Of a DNA stretch of 64,000 bases, positions 39,584-50,413 are shown in pieces. The stretch is from contig DASRAU010000010.1 of assembly GCA_035638075.1 (NCBI GenBank), positions 3,116 to 67,115 on the forward strand. Direction: 5' to 3'. The number at the start of each line of letters is the position of its first letter. Within the stretch, counting starts at the first letter, position 1. Both the position numbers and the translations under genes were made by a program. Source of the stretch: DASRAU01 sp035638075. GTDB lineage: Bacteria; Acidobacteriota; Polarisedimenticolia; Gp22-AA2. The notes under the pieces were generated by a model that was given only the letters and a program-made list of their open reading frames with translations, searched no databases and was not told the DNA's origin.

Positions 39584-39609
39584 GCATCATATACGGGCGG
39601 ATACAATGC
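39584..39609. promoter_or_regulatory. Palindrome between modA and the ModE-like gene
   Basis: 26-bp dyad: half-site GCAT-N2-TAT-N-CG, a two-base centre, then its mirror. Nine of 13 positions pair. It covers -10-like TATGAT for modA (minus) and TACAAT (39602-39607) for the regulator (plus). ModE operators are also A/T-centred palindromes that carry TAT elements, so this is the likely repressor site. Both transcripts would be nearly leaderless. Confidence 0.65.
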
Positions 39610-39615
39610 CTGTCA

Positions 39616-39984
39616 ATGCGACGACGACGGACGACGGCGGCGCCGGGGTGGCGGCTGGCGCCGCGCTGGCGGGCGCTCCGCGGCGGCAGGGTCGCCCTCG
39701 GCCCCGGCAAGGCCGACCTGCTCGAGGCGATCGCCGCGTCGGGATCGATCTCCGCGGCCGCCCGATCGCTCGGCATGTCGTACCGGCGCGCCTGGGTGCT
39801 GGTGGCGACCATGAACGGCTGCTTCGTCCGGCCGCTGGTGGCCACGACGTCCCGCCGCAGCGCCGGCGCCGCGCTCACGCCCGACGGCCGCGCCGTCCTC
39901 GATCTCTACCGCCGCATCGAGGCGAAAAGCCTCGCCGCCGCCCGCGCCGACATCGCCGCGCTGCGCCGCCGCCTCCGGTCTTGA
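39616..39984 (+). CDS. modE: ModE-like winged-helix regulator (DNA-binding domain only)
   Basis: 122 aa. The N-terminal ModE/LysR-type winged helix is clear: LGPGKADLLEAIAASGSISAAARSLGMSYRRAW, a GGxxGGGA-like patch is replaced by SRRSAGAALTPDG. No C-terminal Mop domains, unlike E. coli ModE, so molybdate sensing must be elsewhere (ModC carries Mop domains) or absent. Divergent from modABC across a palindrome, which supports the assignment. Confidence 0.82.
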   Translation: MRRRRTTAAPGWRLAPRWRALRGGRVALGPGKADLLEAIAASGSISAAARSLGMSYRRAWVLVATMNGCFVRPLVATTSRRSAGAALTPDGRAVLDLYRRIEAKSLAAARADIAALRRRLRS

Positions 39985-40018
39985 CCGGCGCGTCACCGGT
40001 CCCGGAGAATCCGCCCCG

Positions 40019-40771
40019 ATGCTGCGCGAGCCGCTGGCGGCGAAGAAGTTCGGGATGCGCGACGGCTTCCGCCTGCGCGGCCACGAGATCCAGCGCATCG
40101 AGGGCTTCAGCGACGCGGTGCTCGCGTTCGCCATGACGCTCCTGGTCGTGTCCCTCGAGGTCCCCCGCACGTTTCAGGAGCTGCTCGAGACGATGTCCGG
40201 TTTCGTCGCCTTCGCGCTGGCCTTCGCGCTCCTGCTGCGCATCTGGTTCCTGCAGTACCAGTGGTTCCGCCGCTACGGACTGGAGGACGGCTTCGTCATC
40301 ACGCTGAACGGCGCGCTGCTGTTCGTCGTGCTGTTCTTCGTCTACCCGCTCAAGTTCCTCTTCGGGTTCCTGGTGAAGAACTTCACCGGCCAGGAGACGC
40401 GCGTGCTGATGCCCGATGGCACGCTCCATCCCGCCATCGCCGAGAACGAGATGCGCACGCTGATGATCGTCTACGGCCTCGGCTACATCGCGCTCTTCGG
40501 CGCCTTCTGGCTGCTCTACAACCATGCCTGGCAACGCCGCGATCAGCTCGACCTCAACGCGCTCGAGCGCTACGACACCCTCTCGACGATGCAGGAGGCC
40601 GCCATCAACCTCGGCGTCGCCGCCCTCTCCGTTCTCATCGCCTTCTTCGCCGACTACCACCTCGCCGGCATCGCCGGTCTCACCTACATGCTCCTCGCCC
40701 CGGTCATGACCATCTACGGGACGTACCGCGGCCGGAGGCGAAAAAAGCTCGAAACCAGCCCGGCCGGCTAG
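40019..40771 (+). CDS. TMEM175-like potassium channel family protein (DUF1211)
   Basis: 250 aa, about six membrane helices. The family motif RIEGFSDAVLAFAMTLLVV (FSDAVxA) lies in the first helix, about residues 27-45. Bacterial TMEM175 proteins are K+-permeable channels. ATG at 40019; Met13 (40055) is an alternative. C-terminus is basic. The regulation of the gene is not visible; it may follow the modE-like gene. Confidence 0.82.
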   Translation: MLREPLAAKKFGMRDGFRLRGHEIQRIEGFSDAVLAFAMTLLVVSLEVPRTFQELLETMSGFVAFALAFALLLRIWFLQYQWFRRYGLEDGFVITLNGALLFVVLFFVYPLKFLFGFLVKNFTGQETRVLMPDGTLHPAIAENEMRTLMIVYGLGYIALFGAFWLLYNHAWQRRDQLDLNALERYDTLSTMQEAAINLGVAALSVLIAFFADYHLAGIAGLTYMLLAPVMTIYGTYRGRRRKKLETSPAG

Positions 40772-40860
40772 TCCCTCCCTCCGGCACGTGCGCCCGGCTG
40801 CCCCGTGTCGCACCACCGTCCGGCGTACAAGTACGGACCCCCTCCTGGGAGTTCGACGGA

Positions 40861-40890
40861 TTGCTCCCGGGTCCCTGCGGCGCATACAAC
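40861..40890 (+). promoter_or_regulatory. Promoter of the small exported protein
   Basis: TTGCTC (40861-40866), 18-bp spacer, TACAAC (40885-40890). About 20 bases of leader follow before AAGGAGA and the ATG at 40917. Confidence 0.5.
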
Positions 40891-40916
40891 GGAAGCCTGC
40901 AAAAAGGAGAGTCTCA

Positions 40917-41327
40917 ATGTCCGGACGTCGGGGTACCGCACTCAGTTTCATCGTCGCCGCCGTTCTGGCGCTCGCGCCGGAAATGGTCGGCTTCGCGGGT
41001 GCGGATACGAAGCAGGATGCTCCGGGAGCACGGCTCGAAGGGGTGGTCCTCGATGTGGGCGGCACGCCCGCTTCGGGCGCGGCCGTGACCCTGACGGGAC
41101 GCGAGATCAGGCGCGAATCTCCTGCCGACGCGGGTGGGCGGTTCTTCCTCGAGGCGCCGCCGGGGGTCTACCTCCTCCGCGCCGCCACCGGGGGTGTCGA
41201 AAGCGCGGAGCTGCGCATCGAGATCCGCGAGGATGAAGCTCCGCCTCTCGTCACCCTCCGGCTGCGGCCCCCGATGCCGGTCGATGCGCCTCTGGCGCGG
41301 CTGAGCGACTCCTCCCTGGAACCCTGA
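40917..41327 (+). CDS. Exported carboxypeptidase-regulatory-like domain protein
   Basis: 136 aa. A signal peptide (ALSFIVAAVLALAPEMVGFAGA) is followed by one carboxypeptidase-regulatory (transthyretin-like) beta domain: LEGVVLDVGGTPASGAAVTL, then GGRFFLEAPPGVYLLRAATG. Such single domains occur on surface proteins. A good ribosome site (AAAGGAGA) supports the start. Confidence 0.7.
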   Translation: MSGRRGTALSFIVAAVLALAPEMVGFAGADTKQDAPGARLEGVVLDVGGTPASGAAVTLTGREIRRESPADAGGRFFLEAPPGVYLLRAATGGVESAELRIEIREDEAPPLVTLRLRPPMPVDAPLARLSDSSLEP

Positions 41328-41478
41328 GCGCGTTCGCCTCGATGCCGGTCGCCGGACGGCTCGAGGTCTTTCTGGCCGGCGAAAAACCTCCTGAACGACC
41401 GTTTCGAGACAGGACGAACGCCGGTCGTGAGGCTCGGGGCCCCCCGCACCGTCACGGCCGGCGTTCGTCCACCGATCG

Positions 41479-41508
41479 TTGACCCCGGGACGCCTTTCTC
41501 CTTATCCT
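41479..41508 (+). promoter_or_regulatory. Promoter of the M48 peptidase operon
   Basis: TTGACC (41479-41484), 18-bp spacer, TATCCT (41503-41508), 33 bases before the ATG at 41541. The rest of the gap 41328-41540 shows no gene and no clear terminator. Confidence 0.6.
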
Positions 41509-41540
41509 CACCGCAACGGTTCCCGAGGAGTCCTCCACGC

Positions 41541-42869
41541 ATGTCCTGCGCGCGCGTGCTGCGAAGGATCGTCGTCGCCGGCAGCGTTGCCGGCCTGATC
41601 CTCGCCGCGGCCGGGCGGGCGGACGCGCAGGAGAAGGGCGAGTACGGCCCGGTCCCGGTGCGCGACTCCGAGAAGCCGCTCATGAAGTCGGTGACGGAGT
41701 ATGAAGACCTCTTCGTACGCCGCAACGCGCGCTACCCCGAATCGGCGGTCGGCGCGCTCGTCACCTCGATCGGCAACGCCCTCGCGCCGAAGCCGGTGGA
41801 CGACTACATCCACTACCGCTTCCACGTCCTGCGCGACCCGGACGTCAACGCCTTCGCGCTGCCGGACGGCCAGGTGTACGTCCAGGCCGGTCTCATCGCG
41901 ATGCTCGAGAACGAAGCGCAGCTGGCCGCGGTGATGGCGCACGAGGTGAACCACACCGCGGGACATCACGTCATCCTGAGGTATCGATCGGTGCGCTCGA
42001 AATCGGTCGCCGGCATGGTCTTCGGCCCGTTCACCCTGGGCCTCAGCGACATCTTCGTCGGGCTCAGCGTCTCGGGTTACAGCCGCGAGCTCGAGGACGA
42101 GGCGGACTCGCACGGCCTCTCCCTCATGCTCGAGGCCGGCTGGGACCCGCGGCAGATGGCGCGCACCTTCGAGCTGATGCAGGCCGACCCGGACGTCGAG
42201 ACGCCGCACCGCGCCACCGCCTGGTCGTCGCACCCGCAGCTGCCGGCGCGCGTCGAGTCGGCGCGGGCCCGCGCCGCCACCCTCCTGCCGGAGGGGCCGA
42301 CGACGGCCCTGAAGGTGAACGGCGACGAGTACCGCGAGATCGTGCGGCCGCTGTCGTGCGCGGTGGCGCTCGGCCTCATCGACGAGGATCAGCCGCGCAC
42401 CGCCTGCGTCCTGGCGCGGCGGCTGGTCGCCGAGGCCCCCGCGAACCCCGCCACGCGCTTCGTCCTCGCCGAGTCGCTGCGCGGTCTCGGGGCGCTGAGC
42501 GAGGTCGCCCCCGCCGAACAGACGACCCAGACGGACAAGAAGCAGAACGTCAAGGAGCGGGGGCGCCTGACCCGCGCCGAGCGCGAGGCGGCCCTGCTCG
42601 CGACGCCCGAAGGCGTCGCGGAGAAGAAGCGCAATCTCGAGACGGCGTGCGACGAATACCACCGGGCGCTCGAGCTCGACGGGTCGATGGCCGAGGCGTC
42701 GCGCGGCCTCGGCCTCGCCGAGCACGGGCTCGGGAACAACGAAGCGGCCGGCCGGGCGCTCGTCGCCTATCTGCGCGCGCGCCCCGACGCGACCGATCGT
42801 CCCATCGTCCTGAAGCAGCTCGAACAGATCACCGCGGCACTGAAAAGCGACCGGGAGACCCGTCCATGA
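41541..42869 (+). CDS. M48-family metallopeptidase with C-terminal helical repeats
   Basis: 442 aa, exported (signal peptide to about ADAQEKG, residue 30). Zinc site HEVNHTAGHH (HExxH) about residue 135 and the third ligand Glu in RELEDEADSHGL near residue 194. The C-terminal half is TPR-like (LARRLVAEAPANPATRFVLAESL; CDEYHRALELDGSMAEASRGLGLAE), resembling the BepA/YfgC organisation of periplasmic proteases that guard outer-membrane protein assembly. GAGGAG precedes the ATG by ten bases. Stop overlaps the next gene (ATGA). Confidence 0.88.
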   Translation: MSCARVLRRIVVAGSVAGLILAAAGRADAQEKGEYGPVPVRDSEKPLMKSVTEYEDLFVRRNARYPESAVGALVTSIGNALAPKPVDDYIHYRFHVLRDPDVNAFALPDGQVYVQAGLIAMLENEAQLAAVMAHEVNHTAGHHVILRYRSVRSKSVAGMVFGPFTLGLSDIFVGLSVSGYSRELEDEADSHGLSLMLEAGWDPRQMARTFELMQADPDVETPHRATAWSSHPQLPARVESARARAATLLPEGPTTALKVNGDEYREIVRPLSCAVALGLIDEDQPRTACVLARRLVAEAPANPATRFVLAESLRGLGALSEVAPAEQTTQTDKKQNVKERGRLTRAEREAALLATPEGVAEKKRNLETACDEYHRALELDGSMAEASRGLGLAEHGLGNNEAAGRALVAYLRARPDATDRPIVLKQLEQITAALKSDRETRP

Positions 42870-43942
42870 ACCTCCGTCGACTTCTGCTCGTCCTGCCGGT
42901 GGTGCTCGCCGCCGCGTTCTTCGCCCCGGCGCTCGAGGCGGCGCCCAAGAGCGGCACGGAGTTCATGACCGCTGGGTTCCAGACGACGGAGACACGTCCG
43001 CTGCGGCTCGCTGTCCTGCCGGCGCACGCGCAGTTCTACAAGGCGCAGGCAGTGATGACCAACGAGATGGTCGCGGAGGCGGGGGCGCTCGAGCGGGAGT
43101 CGGCGAAGTCCATCGCCTCGATCCTCGAGGCCCGCGGCTACAGCGTCCGGCTGGTGACGCGCGCCGACATCGAGGCGATTCCTGGCGGGGCCGACCTGCT
43201 GCTGCGCTTCGACAACCGCTTCAACGAGGAGCTGGGGAAGGTCTTCAAGGCGCCGAAGGACGTGCGGCACGGCCGGTTCTCCGTCGGCGACCCGGCCACC
43301 GAGCTGGCCCGCGCGCTCAAGGTCGAAGGGCTGGTGCCGATGCGCATCGTCGCGGTCGGCAACACCGCCGGCCGGGCCGGGCTCGTCGCGGCGCTGAGCC
43401 TCGGGATGGCGTTCGTCCAGAGCTATTCGACGATGTACCTTGGCATCGTTCACGGCAACGGCGGTCGTCTCGAGGGTTACTTCACCGGCTACGAGCCGAA
43501 CGGCCTCAAGCGCATGGTGCAGGAGCCGGACAAGGCGATGGCCGAGCTGTCCGATCGGGCCATGAAGGATCTTCCGATGGCGCACCAGGTGCTGAAGCCG
43601 AAGAAGAAGGACCTCGAGGCCGAGGCGGCCAACCCCGGCGGGGAACAGGTCGGCGACGAGATCATCCAGCAGTTCGAGGCCGCCGCCGGGAAGTCGCTCG
43701 CCGAGCCGGCCGCCGCGGCGGGTCTGGAAACGGGGCCGCCGCCTCCGGCCGGCGAGCCCCCGGCAGGCGATCCGCCGCCGGCCGACAACCCCCCGGCCCA
43801 GGATCCCCCGCCGGCCCAGGATCCGCCGGCCGAGAAGGATCCGCCCCCGCCGCCCGGCAACCCTCCGCCGTCGCGCCGCGAGCCGCCGCCCGCCCCCGGC
43901 GAACGGGCGCCCGCAATCAGGGATCCCGCCGTCACCGGGTGA
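42866..43942 (+). CDS. Exported protein with Pro-rich tail, unknown
   Basis: 358 aa. Signal peptide (RRLLLVLPVVLAAAFFAPALEA), then a domain of about 240 residues not recognised (LRLAVLPAHAQFYKAQAVMTNEMV ... GYSVRLVTRADIEAIPGGADLLLRFD), followed by about 80 residues that are mostly Pro, Glu, Asp and Ala (PPAQDPPPAQDPP type repeats). Coupled to the M48 peptidase, so it may be its partner or substrate. The Pro-rich end suggests spanning the periplasm or cell wall. Confidence 0.65.
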   Translation: MNLRRLLLVLPVVLAAAFFAPALEAAPKSGTEFMTAGFQTTETRPLRLAVLPAHAQFYKAQAVMTNEMVAEAGALERESAKSIASILEARGYSVRLVTRADIEAIPGGADLLLRFDNRFNEELGKVFKAPKDVRHGRFSVGDPATELARALKVEGLVPMRIVAVGNTAGRAGLVAALSLGMAFVQSYSTMYLGIVHGNGGRLEGYFTGYEPNGLKRMVQEPDKAMAELSDRAMKDLPMAHQVLKPKKKDLEAEAANPGGEQVGDEIIQQFEAAAGKSLAEPAAAAGLETGPPPPAGEPPAGDPPPADNPPAQDPPPAQDPPAEKDPPPPPGNPPPSRREPPPAPGERAPAIRDPAVTG

Positions 43943-43970
43943 AAGTCAGGCGGATCAGCGCCCCCCACCA

Positions 43971-44000
43971 TTGACGCCCGGGCCGCCGCTTCTCTAGACT
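43971..44000 (+). promoter_or_regulatory. Promoter of hppA
   Basis: TTGACG (43971-43976), 18-bp spacer, TAGACT (43995-44000). A leader of about 100 bases follows, with a small GGGGC/GCCCC hairpin just before the ribosome site GAGAGGAG and the ATG at 44107. Confidence 0.6.
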
Positions 44001-44106
44001 GACGCCCCGCCGGGAGACCCCCGGCCATCCCAGACAGTTGCGACCACCCCGCCCGACCGGGGAGACCGAATCGAGTGGGGCATGTACGCCCCGAGAGGAG
44101 TCCCAG

Positions 44107-46581
<2,475 letters not shown>

Positions 46582-46659
46582 CGGACGCGCCTCCCCGGCG
46601 GAAGCGCGATATGGGTCGGGCCGCCCGACTCAGCAGGGATTCAGGTTCGGACCTCCGCC

Positions 46660-46688
46660 TTGTCTTTGTGAGGCGCTCGATTTACGGT
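46660..46688 (+). promoter_or_regulatory. Promoter of the EF-hand gene
   Basis: TTGTCT (46660-46665), 17-bp spacer, TACGGT (46683-46688), about 70 bases upstream of the start. The remaining 46582-46659 holds only a short 6-bp GC hairpin after hppA. Confidence 0.45.
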
Positions 46689-46758
46689 ATGCAGCAATCA
46701 GTCGAGGACGGCCGCCTGAGGGCCTCCTGAAGGCTGAACAATGAGGAGGAAGCAGCTG

Positions 46759-47253
46759 ATGAAGGTGAACTTGGTGCGTGCGGGGGTCATGGCCGGGATG
46801 GTCGCGCTTGCGGGATCCGGATTCGTCCTGGCGGACGGGTCGAAGCCCGCGGGGCATCCCGGGCAGCACAAGAGCACCGGGCAGCACGCCGCGGGAGCCG
46901 GTCAGGGACAGCACTGGGACATGTTCGCCAAGTCCTTCGACGCCAACGGCGACGGCAAGGTCTCGAAAGAGGAGTTCCTCGCCAAGCGTCCGCTGTTCGA
47001 CAAGATGGACGGCAACCATGACGGCTCGGTCACGTCCGACGAGGTGAAGGCGATGCCGGCGGTTCAGAAGCACGGCGGCACCGGCCAGAACTTCGTGGCC
47101 CACTTCGACGGCGACAAGGACGGCAAGGTCACGACCGCCGAGTACGACACGAAGCGCACGTCCGCCTTCGACAAGATGGACAAGAACAAGGACGGCTTCA
47201 TCGACCAGTCCGAGTTCAAGGCGCAGCCGCCGAACGAGGACACGGGCGTCTAG
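46759..47253 (+). CDS. Exported EF-hand calcium-binding protein
   Basis: 164 aa with a signal peptide (LVRAGVMAGMVALAGSGFVLA) and four EF-hand loops with the D-x-N/D-x-D-G pattern: DANGDGKVSKEE, DGNHDGSVTSDE, DGDKDGKVTTAE and DKNKDGFIDQSE. A His/Gln/Gly linker separates the loops from the signal region. GAGGAAG at 46744-46750 selects the ATG at 46759 and not the earlier ATG at 46741, which contains that site. Calcium store or Ca-dependent envelope protein by inference. Confidence 0.88.
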   Translation: MKVNLVRAGVMAGMVALAGSGFVLADGSKPAGHPGQHKSTGQHAAGAGQGQHWDMFAKSFDANGDGKVSKEEFLAKRPLFDKMDGNHDGSVTSDEVKAMPAVQKHGGTGQNFVAHFDGDKDGKVTTAEYDTKRTSAFDKMDKNKDGFIDQSEFKAQPPNEDTGV

Positions 47254-47313
47254 TCATCAGTCCGGCGCGGGGCTTCGTCGTTCCGCGCCACGCAATCTTC
47301 TTTCCGGAATGAA

Positions 47314-47350
47314 AAGGCCGCGGGCGTCCTTCGAGGGCGTCCGCGGCCTT
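47314..47350. terminator. Bidirectional terminator between convergent genes
   Basis: AAGGCCGCGG (47314-47323) pairs with CCGCGGCCTT (47341-47350). Pyrimidine-rich tracts follow on both strands (CCTGTTTTC on plus, TTTTC on minus). It separates the EF-hand gene and the paralogous secreted-protein pair, which converge. Confidence 0.7.
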
Positions 47351-47391
47351 CCTGTTTTCAGGCTTGTCGTGCCTGCAACGGCTTCCCGTCT

Positions 47392-47907
47392 TCAGTTTCC
47401 GGACGGCGCCTCTCCGGGAGCATCGGCCATCGCCGCGGCGATCTTCTCCTTGTCGAGATAGGAGTCGATGTTCGCCAGCGCGCTCGACACCGTCGGGTTC
47501 TCGATCAGATCGCCGAGCGCGGTCTGCACGAGGATCGCGAAGCTCATCGAAACGGTCTCGTCGCCTTCCGCCTTCCGGGCATCGTGGAACTGCGTCCGGC
47601 AATCCTGGGTCAGGAGCCGCTCGAAGACGATCGCGACGCGGCTCGCCATGTTGGCCCGCTGCTGCGGCGTCACCGAGATCAGCTCGGCGGCGGCGGGGTG
47701 CTGGGCCGTCGAGGCCACGAACCAGCGGACCAGGTCGTCCTTGTCTCCATCGGTGGTGGAATTCACCAGGCACTTCGCCAGCGCCTGGGCGTCAGGGCGC
47801 GGCTCGGCCCGGCCTTCGGCCCGGGCCGGTCGTCCCGTTCCGAACGCCGCGACCAGGGTGATCGCCAGCGCCGTCATCACCTTCGTCTTCACGGCTGTCA
47901 TCTTCAC
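47392..47907 (-). CDS. Exported protein, tandem paralog A
   Basis: 171 aa, signal peptide (MTALAITLVAAFGTGRPARA). The mature part is alpha-helical: KCLVNSTTDGDKDDLVRWFV, MASRVAIVFERLLTQDCRTQ and DARKAEGDETVSMSFAILVQTA. GTG at 47907 is chosen with AAGGAGG five bases upstream. Shares the KCLV-STT, LTQDCRTQF, DA-K-EG and LIxNPxVS blocks with the gene upstream, so the two arose by tandem duplication. I do not recognise the family. Two Cys (in KCLV and QDCR) are conserved in both. Confidence 0.7.
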   Translation of the reverse strand: MKMTAVKTKVMTALAITLVAAFGTGRPARAEGRAEPRPDAQALAKCLVNSTTDGDKDDLVRWFVASTAQHPAAAELISVTPQQRANMASRVAIVFERLLTQDCRTQFHDARKAEGDETVSMSFAILVQTALGDLIENPTVSSALANIDSYLDKEKIAAAMADAPGEAPSGN

Positions 47908-47942
47908 GGTTGCCTCCTTGCGGATGATGCCCCGCCGCGGCC

Positions 47943-48407
47943 TCATGGCTCCGCGGCGGCCTCGGCGAACTTCTGCTTGTTGAGCTCCTTGTCGATGCCA
48001 CCGAGAGCGCCGGACACCGCCGGGTTGTCGATGAGATTGCCCATCGCCACCTGCACGAGCGTGCCGAAGCTCATCGAGAGCATGTTCTCCCCTTCGTTTT
48101 TCTTCGCGTCGCGGAACTGCGTGCGGCAGTCCTGCGTCAGCACCCGCTCGAAGATGGCCGCAACCGACTTCGACATCTCCGTGCGCTGCTCGTCCGTCAC
48201 CGCCGCGAGGTCGGCGACATTCGGGTTCTGGGCGGCGGACGCGAAGATCCACCGCGCCAGGCCGGCCTTGTCCTCGTCCGTCGTCGAGTCGACCAGGCAC
48301 TTGGTGAGCTGATCGGCGTACTGGCCGGCCTGCGCCGGCGTCCTTCCGGCCGCCGCGAGCACCAGGCCCAGCAAGGCGGCGAAAACCATCGCTCTTGTTC
48401 TCTTCAC
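47943..48407 (-). CDS. Exported protein, tandem paralog B
   Basis: 154 aa, signal peptide (RAMVFAALLGLVLAAAGRTPAQA). Same helical domain as paralog A: KCLVDSTTDEDKAGLARWIF, AAIFERVLTQDCRTQFRDAKK and LIDNPAVSGALGGID. GTG at 48407 behind AGGAGA. Thirty-five bases separate it from paralog A. No motif for catalysis. Confidence 0.7.
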   Translation of the reverse strand: MKRTRAMVFAALLGLVLAAAGRTPAQAGQYADQLTKCLVDSTTDEDKAGLARWIFASAAQNPNVADLAAVTDEQRTEMSKSVAAIFERVLTQDCRTQFRDAKKNEGENMLSMSFGTLVQVAMGNLIDNPAVSGALGGIDKELNKQKFAEAAAEP

Positions 48408-48612
48408 AGGAATCTCCTTCCCGGGGAATGCTGCGCTCACGCCGGTTTCCGGCCTATCGGGCCCTCGCCCAACCTGCTGTCAGACAATCCCGACCGGGGC
48501 GGGGGGGATCACCTTCCGGGCTCATGAAACGGTCGATCGCGCCGTTCGGAGACTCGTCCCGGAGGAGATGTTCGCGGTCCCGGCGTCGAGGGCGCCGGGA
48601 AGGAGCGGGGAC
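48408..48612. other. Intergenic stretch without a gene
   Basis: GC-rich spacer between the paralog pair and the esterase gene. No convincing promoter or terminator seen. Confidence 0.6.
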
Positions 48613-49653
48613 TCAGGCCTGCCGCTGGAAGAACCACTGGAAAGGGACGTGCAGGCGTCCCGCCCAGGCCCGCTCGTCGTGCTTCGCCTCGGGATAGGCG
48701 AGGTGGAAGAGGTCACGGCCGGGGCGGTAACCGCGCGCCGCCAGCCGATCCCGCATCGCGCGGGTGACTTCGTAGTTGTCCCGCGGCCACCCGCTGTCGA
48801 GATAGAAGCGCACGGGACGCCGCGGCTCGCCGGCGACGCGTGCCAGGAGATCGTCCTTCCAGCCGAAGGTGCTCGAAAGACACCCGGCCATGCCGAACAC
48901 CTCCGGGTGTTCCCAGGCCAGGTAGAACGACACCACGCCGCCGAGCGACGACCCGAGGACGGCCGTCTCGTCGGGACCGGGGAGCGTCCGGTACGTCGCG
49001 TCGATCCACGGCTTCAGCTCGCGCACCAGGAACCGGCCGTAGGCCTCGTAGCCGGGACGGGTGTAGTCGCGCATCCGATCGCGCGGATAGACGCCGACGA
49101 CGATCGCCTTGCGGATGAGGCTCATCGAGTCGAGCGCCTCGAGCGTCTCGCGCACGCGCCAGTGCGCCCCGCCGAACGACTCCCCGGGAAAGAAGAGGTT
49201 CTGGCCGTCCTGCATGTACACCACCGGGTATCGCGCCAGCGTGTTCTCGTGGTACCCGGGCGGCAGGAAGACGCGGAAGCGCCACGCATCCTCGGCCTGC
49301 TCCCGCGACCGGCGCTCGGCGACGGTGCACTCGGTGCAGCCCGGCTCCTCGAAGAAGTGCGGATACACGACCGTCCGCATCGCGGCCCCGGCCAGCGCCA
49401 GGTTGTTTTCGCCGAGCGCCCAGTGCACCCCGGCCTCGTCACGGACGACCGGCTTGAAATAAAGGAAGGGACCCTCCGCCGGGAGATGGAACTCGTAACG
49501 ACCCCGCGCGCGATCGGACCGGGCCGGCGCGATGTCCCGCTCCCAGTCCGGCTCGGCCCGCAGCGCGAGGCGCCCCCGCTCGAGCGGATAGTGGACCTCG
49601 ATCGTCCGCTCCGTCCCCGCCCTGCCGTTGCGGCGCGTGCGATGCGTCTTCAT
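48613..49653 (-). CDS. Fes/EsterD-family esterase
   Basis: 346 aa, alpha/beta hydrolase of the esterase-D type. The nucleophile elbow is AVLGSSLGGVVSFYL, VVYMQDGQNLFFPGE and RKAIVVGVYPRDRMRDY fit the family, and His is in EAKHDERAW. An N-terminal beta domain (FLYFKPVVRDEAG-type, residues 15-110) resembles the CBM48-like domain of enterobactin and related esterases. No signal peptide. Start 49653 has GAGGGAG upstream. Substrate unknown. Confidence 0.82.
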   Translation of the reverse strand: MKTHRTRRNGRAGTERTIEVHYPLERGRLALRAEPDWERDIAPARSDRARGRYEFHLPAEGPFLYFKPVVRDEAGVHWALGENNLALAGAAMRTVVYPHFFEEPGCTECTVAERRSREQAEDAWRFRVFLPPGYHENTLARYPVVYMQDGQNLFFPGESFGGAHWRVRETLEALDSMSLIRKAIVVGVYPRDRMRDYTRPGYEAYGRFLVRELKPWIDATYRTLPGPDETAVLGSSLGGVVSFYLAWEHPEVFGMAGCLSSTFGWKDDLLARVAGEPRRPVRFYLDSGWPRDNYEVTRAMRDRLAARGYRPGRDLFHLAYPEAKHDERAWAGRLHVPFQWFFQRQA

Positions 49654-49659
49654 CACTCC

Positions 49660-49689
49660 CTCAGATGCGCGGCCGGGGGAAAGGATTCC
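49660..49689 (-). promoter_or_regulatory. Weaker ECF-type promoter candidate, esterase gene
   Basis: Minus strand GGAATCCTTT (49689-49680), 14-bp spacer, TCTGAG (49665-49660). Resembles the ECF-type sites further right but departs at the first base and in the -10. Confidence 0.3.
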
Positions 49690-49755
49690 GCGGGTTGCGC
49701 CCCGGAGGGCCGCTGTGGATACTGGATGCTGTTCCGACAATCAACCGGGGGACTC

Positions 49756-50328
49756 ATGAGCTACCTGCGCGGTGCACCAACGCTGGACGAGGGAACCTTC
49801 GAGCCCTTCGCCCAGATTCGGAAGGATTACGGGTTCGTCCCCAACTTCTGGAAGGCGCAGACGTCCCGAACCGACCTGATCGATGCCCAGATGGTCTTCG
49901 TGAAGGGCATCCTCATCGAAGAGAAGGCCCTCAGCCGCAGGCAGAAGGAGTACATCTTCCTGGTGTGCTCGGCGGCCAACCTGAGCACCTACTGCGTCAC
50001 GGCGCACTGCGAGATCATCCGGATGCTCGGCATCTCCGGCCCGCACCCGGAGGAGGTCGCCATCGACCACGAGAACGCCGACCTCAACGAGCAGGACCGG
50101 GCGCTCCTCGACTACGCGAAGAAGCTGACGCTCAAGCCGATGAAGGTGGGCCCGGACGACGTCGACCGGCTGCGTGCCGCGGGGTTCTCCGAGGACCAGA
50201 TCCTCGAGACGGTCCTGATGGTCGGGCTGGCCAAGTGGGCCAACTGGGTCGCTTTCGGCCTGGGGACCGTGCCGGATTTCGAGAACGACAAGCTCAGGTT
50301 CCCGGGTGCGGCGGGCGGCCGGGCCTGA
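49756..50328 (+). CDS. AhpD/carboxymuconolactone decarboxylase-family protein
   Basis: 190 aa, alkylhydroperoxidase-like fold. The active site region is STYCVTAHCEIIRML: a CxxxHC arrangement where AhpD has CxxCxxxH. So a redox role is plausible but the canonical CxxC is missing. RKDYGFVPNFWKAQTSRTD and ALLDYAKKLTLKPMKVGPDD match the peroxidase-related group. ATG at 49756. Confidence 0.8.
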   Translation: MSYLRGAPTLDEGTFEPFAQIRKDYGFVPNFWKAQTSRTDLIDAQMVFVKGILIEEKALSRRQKEYIFLVCSAANLSTYCVTAHCEIIRMLGISGPHPEEVAIDHENADLNEQDRALLDYAKKLTLKPMKVGPDDVDRLRAAGFSEDQILETVLMVGLAKWANWVAFGLGTVPDFENDKLRFPGAAGGRA

Positions 50329-50378
50329 ACCCCGGTCCGCCGCGCAAATCGAGGTCGTCCCTCTTTTCGTCCGTGCGA

Positions 50379-50409
50379 TGAATCTTTCGGGAGGGCCGGA
50401 CAGTCGAAC
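50379..50409 (+). promoter_or_regulatory. ECF-type promoter of sigma gene 1
   Basis: TGAATCTTTC (50379-50388), 15-bp spacer, TCGAAC (50404-50409), ATG four bases on. Identical in both boxes and in spacing to the site before sigma gene 2. Autoregulation is implied. The transcript would start at or near the ATG. Confidence 0.75.
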
Positions 50410-50413
50410 GGGC

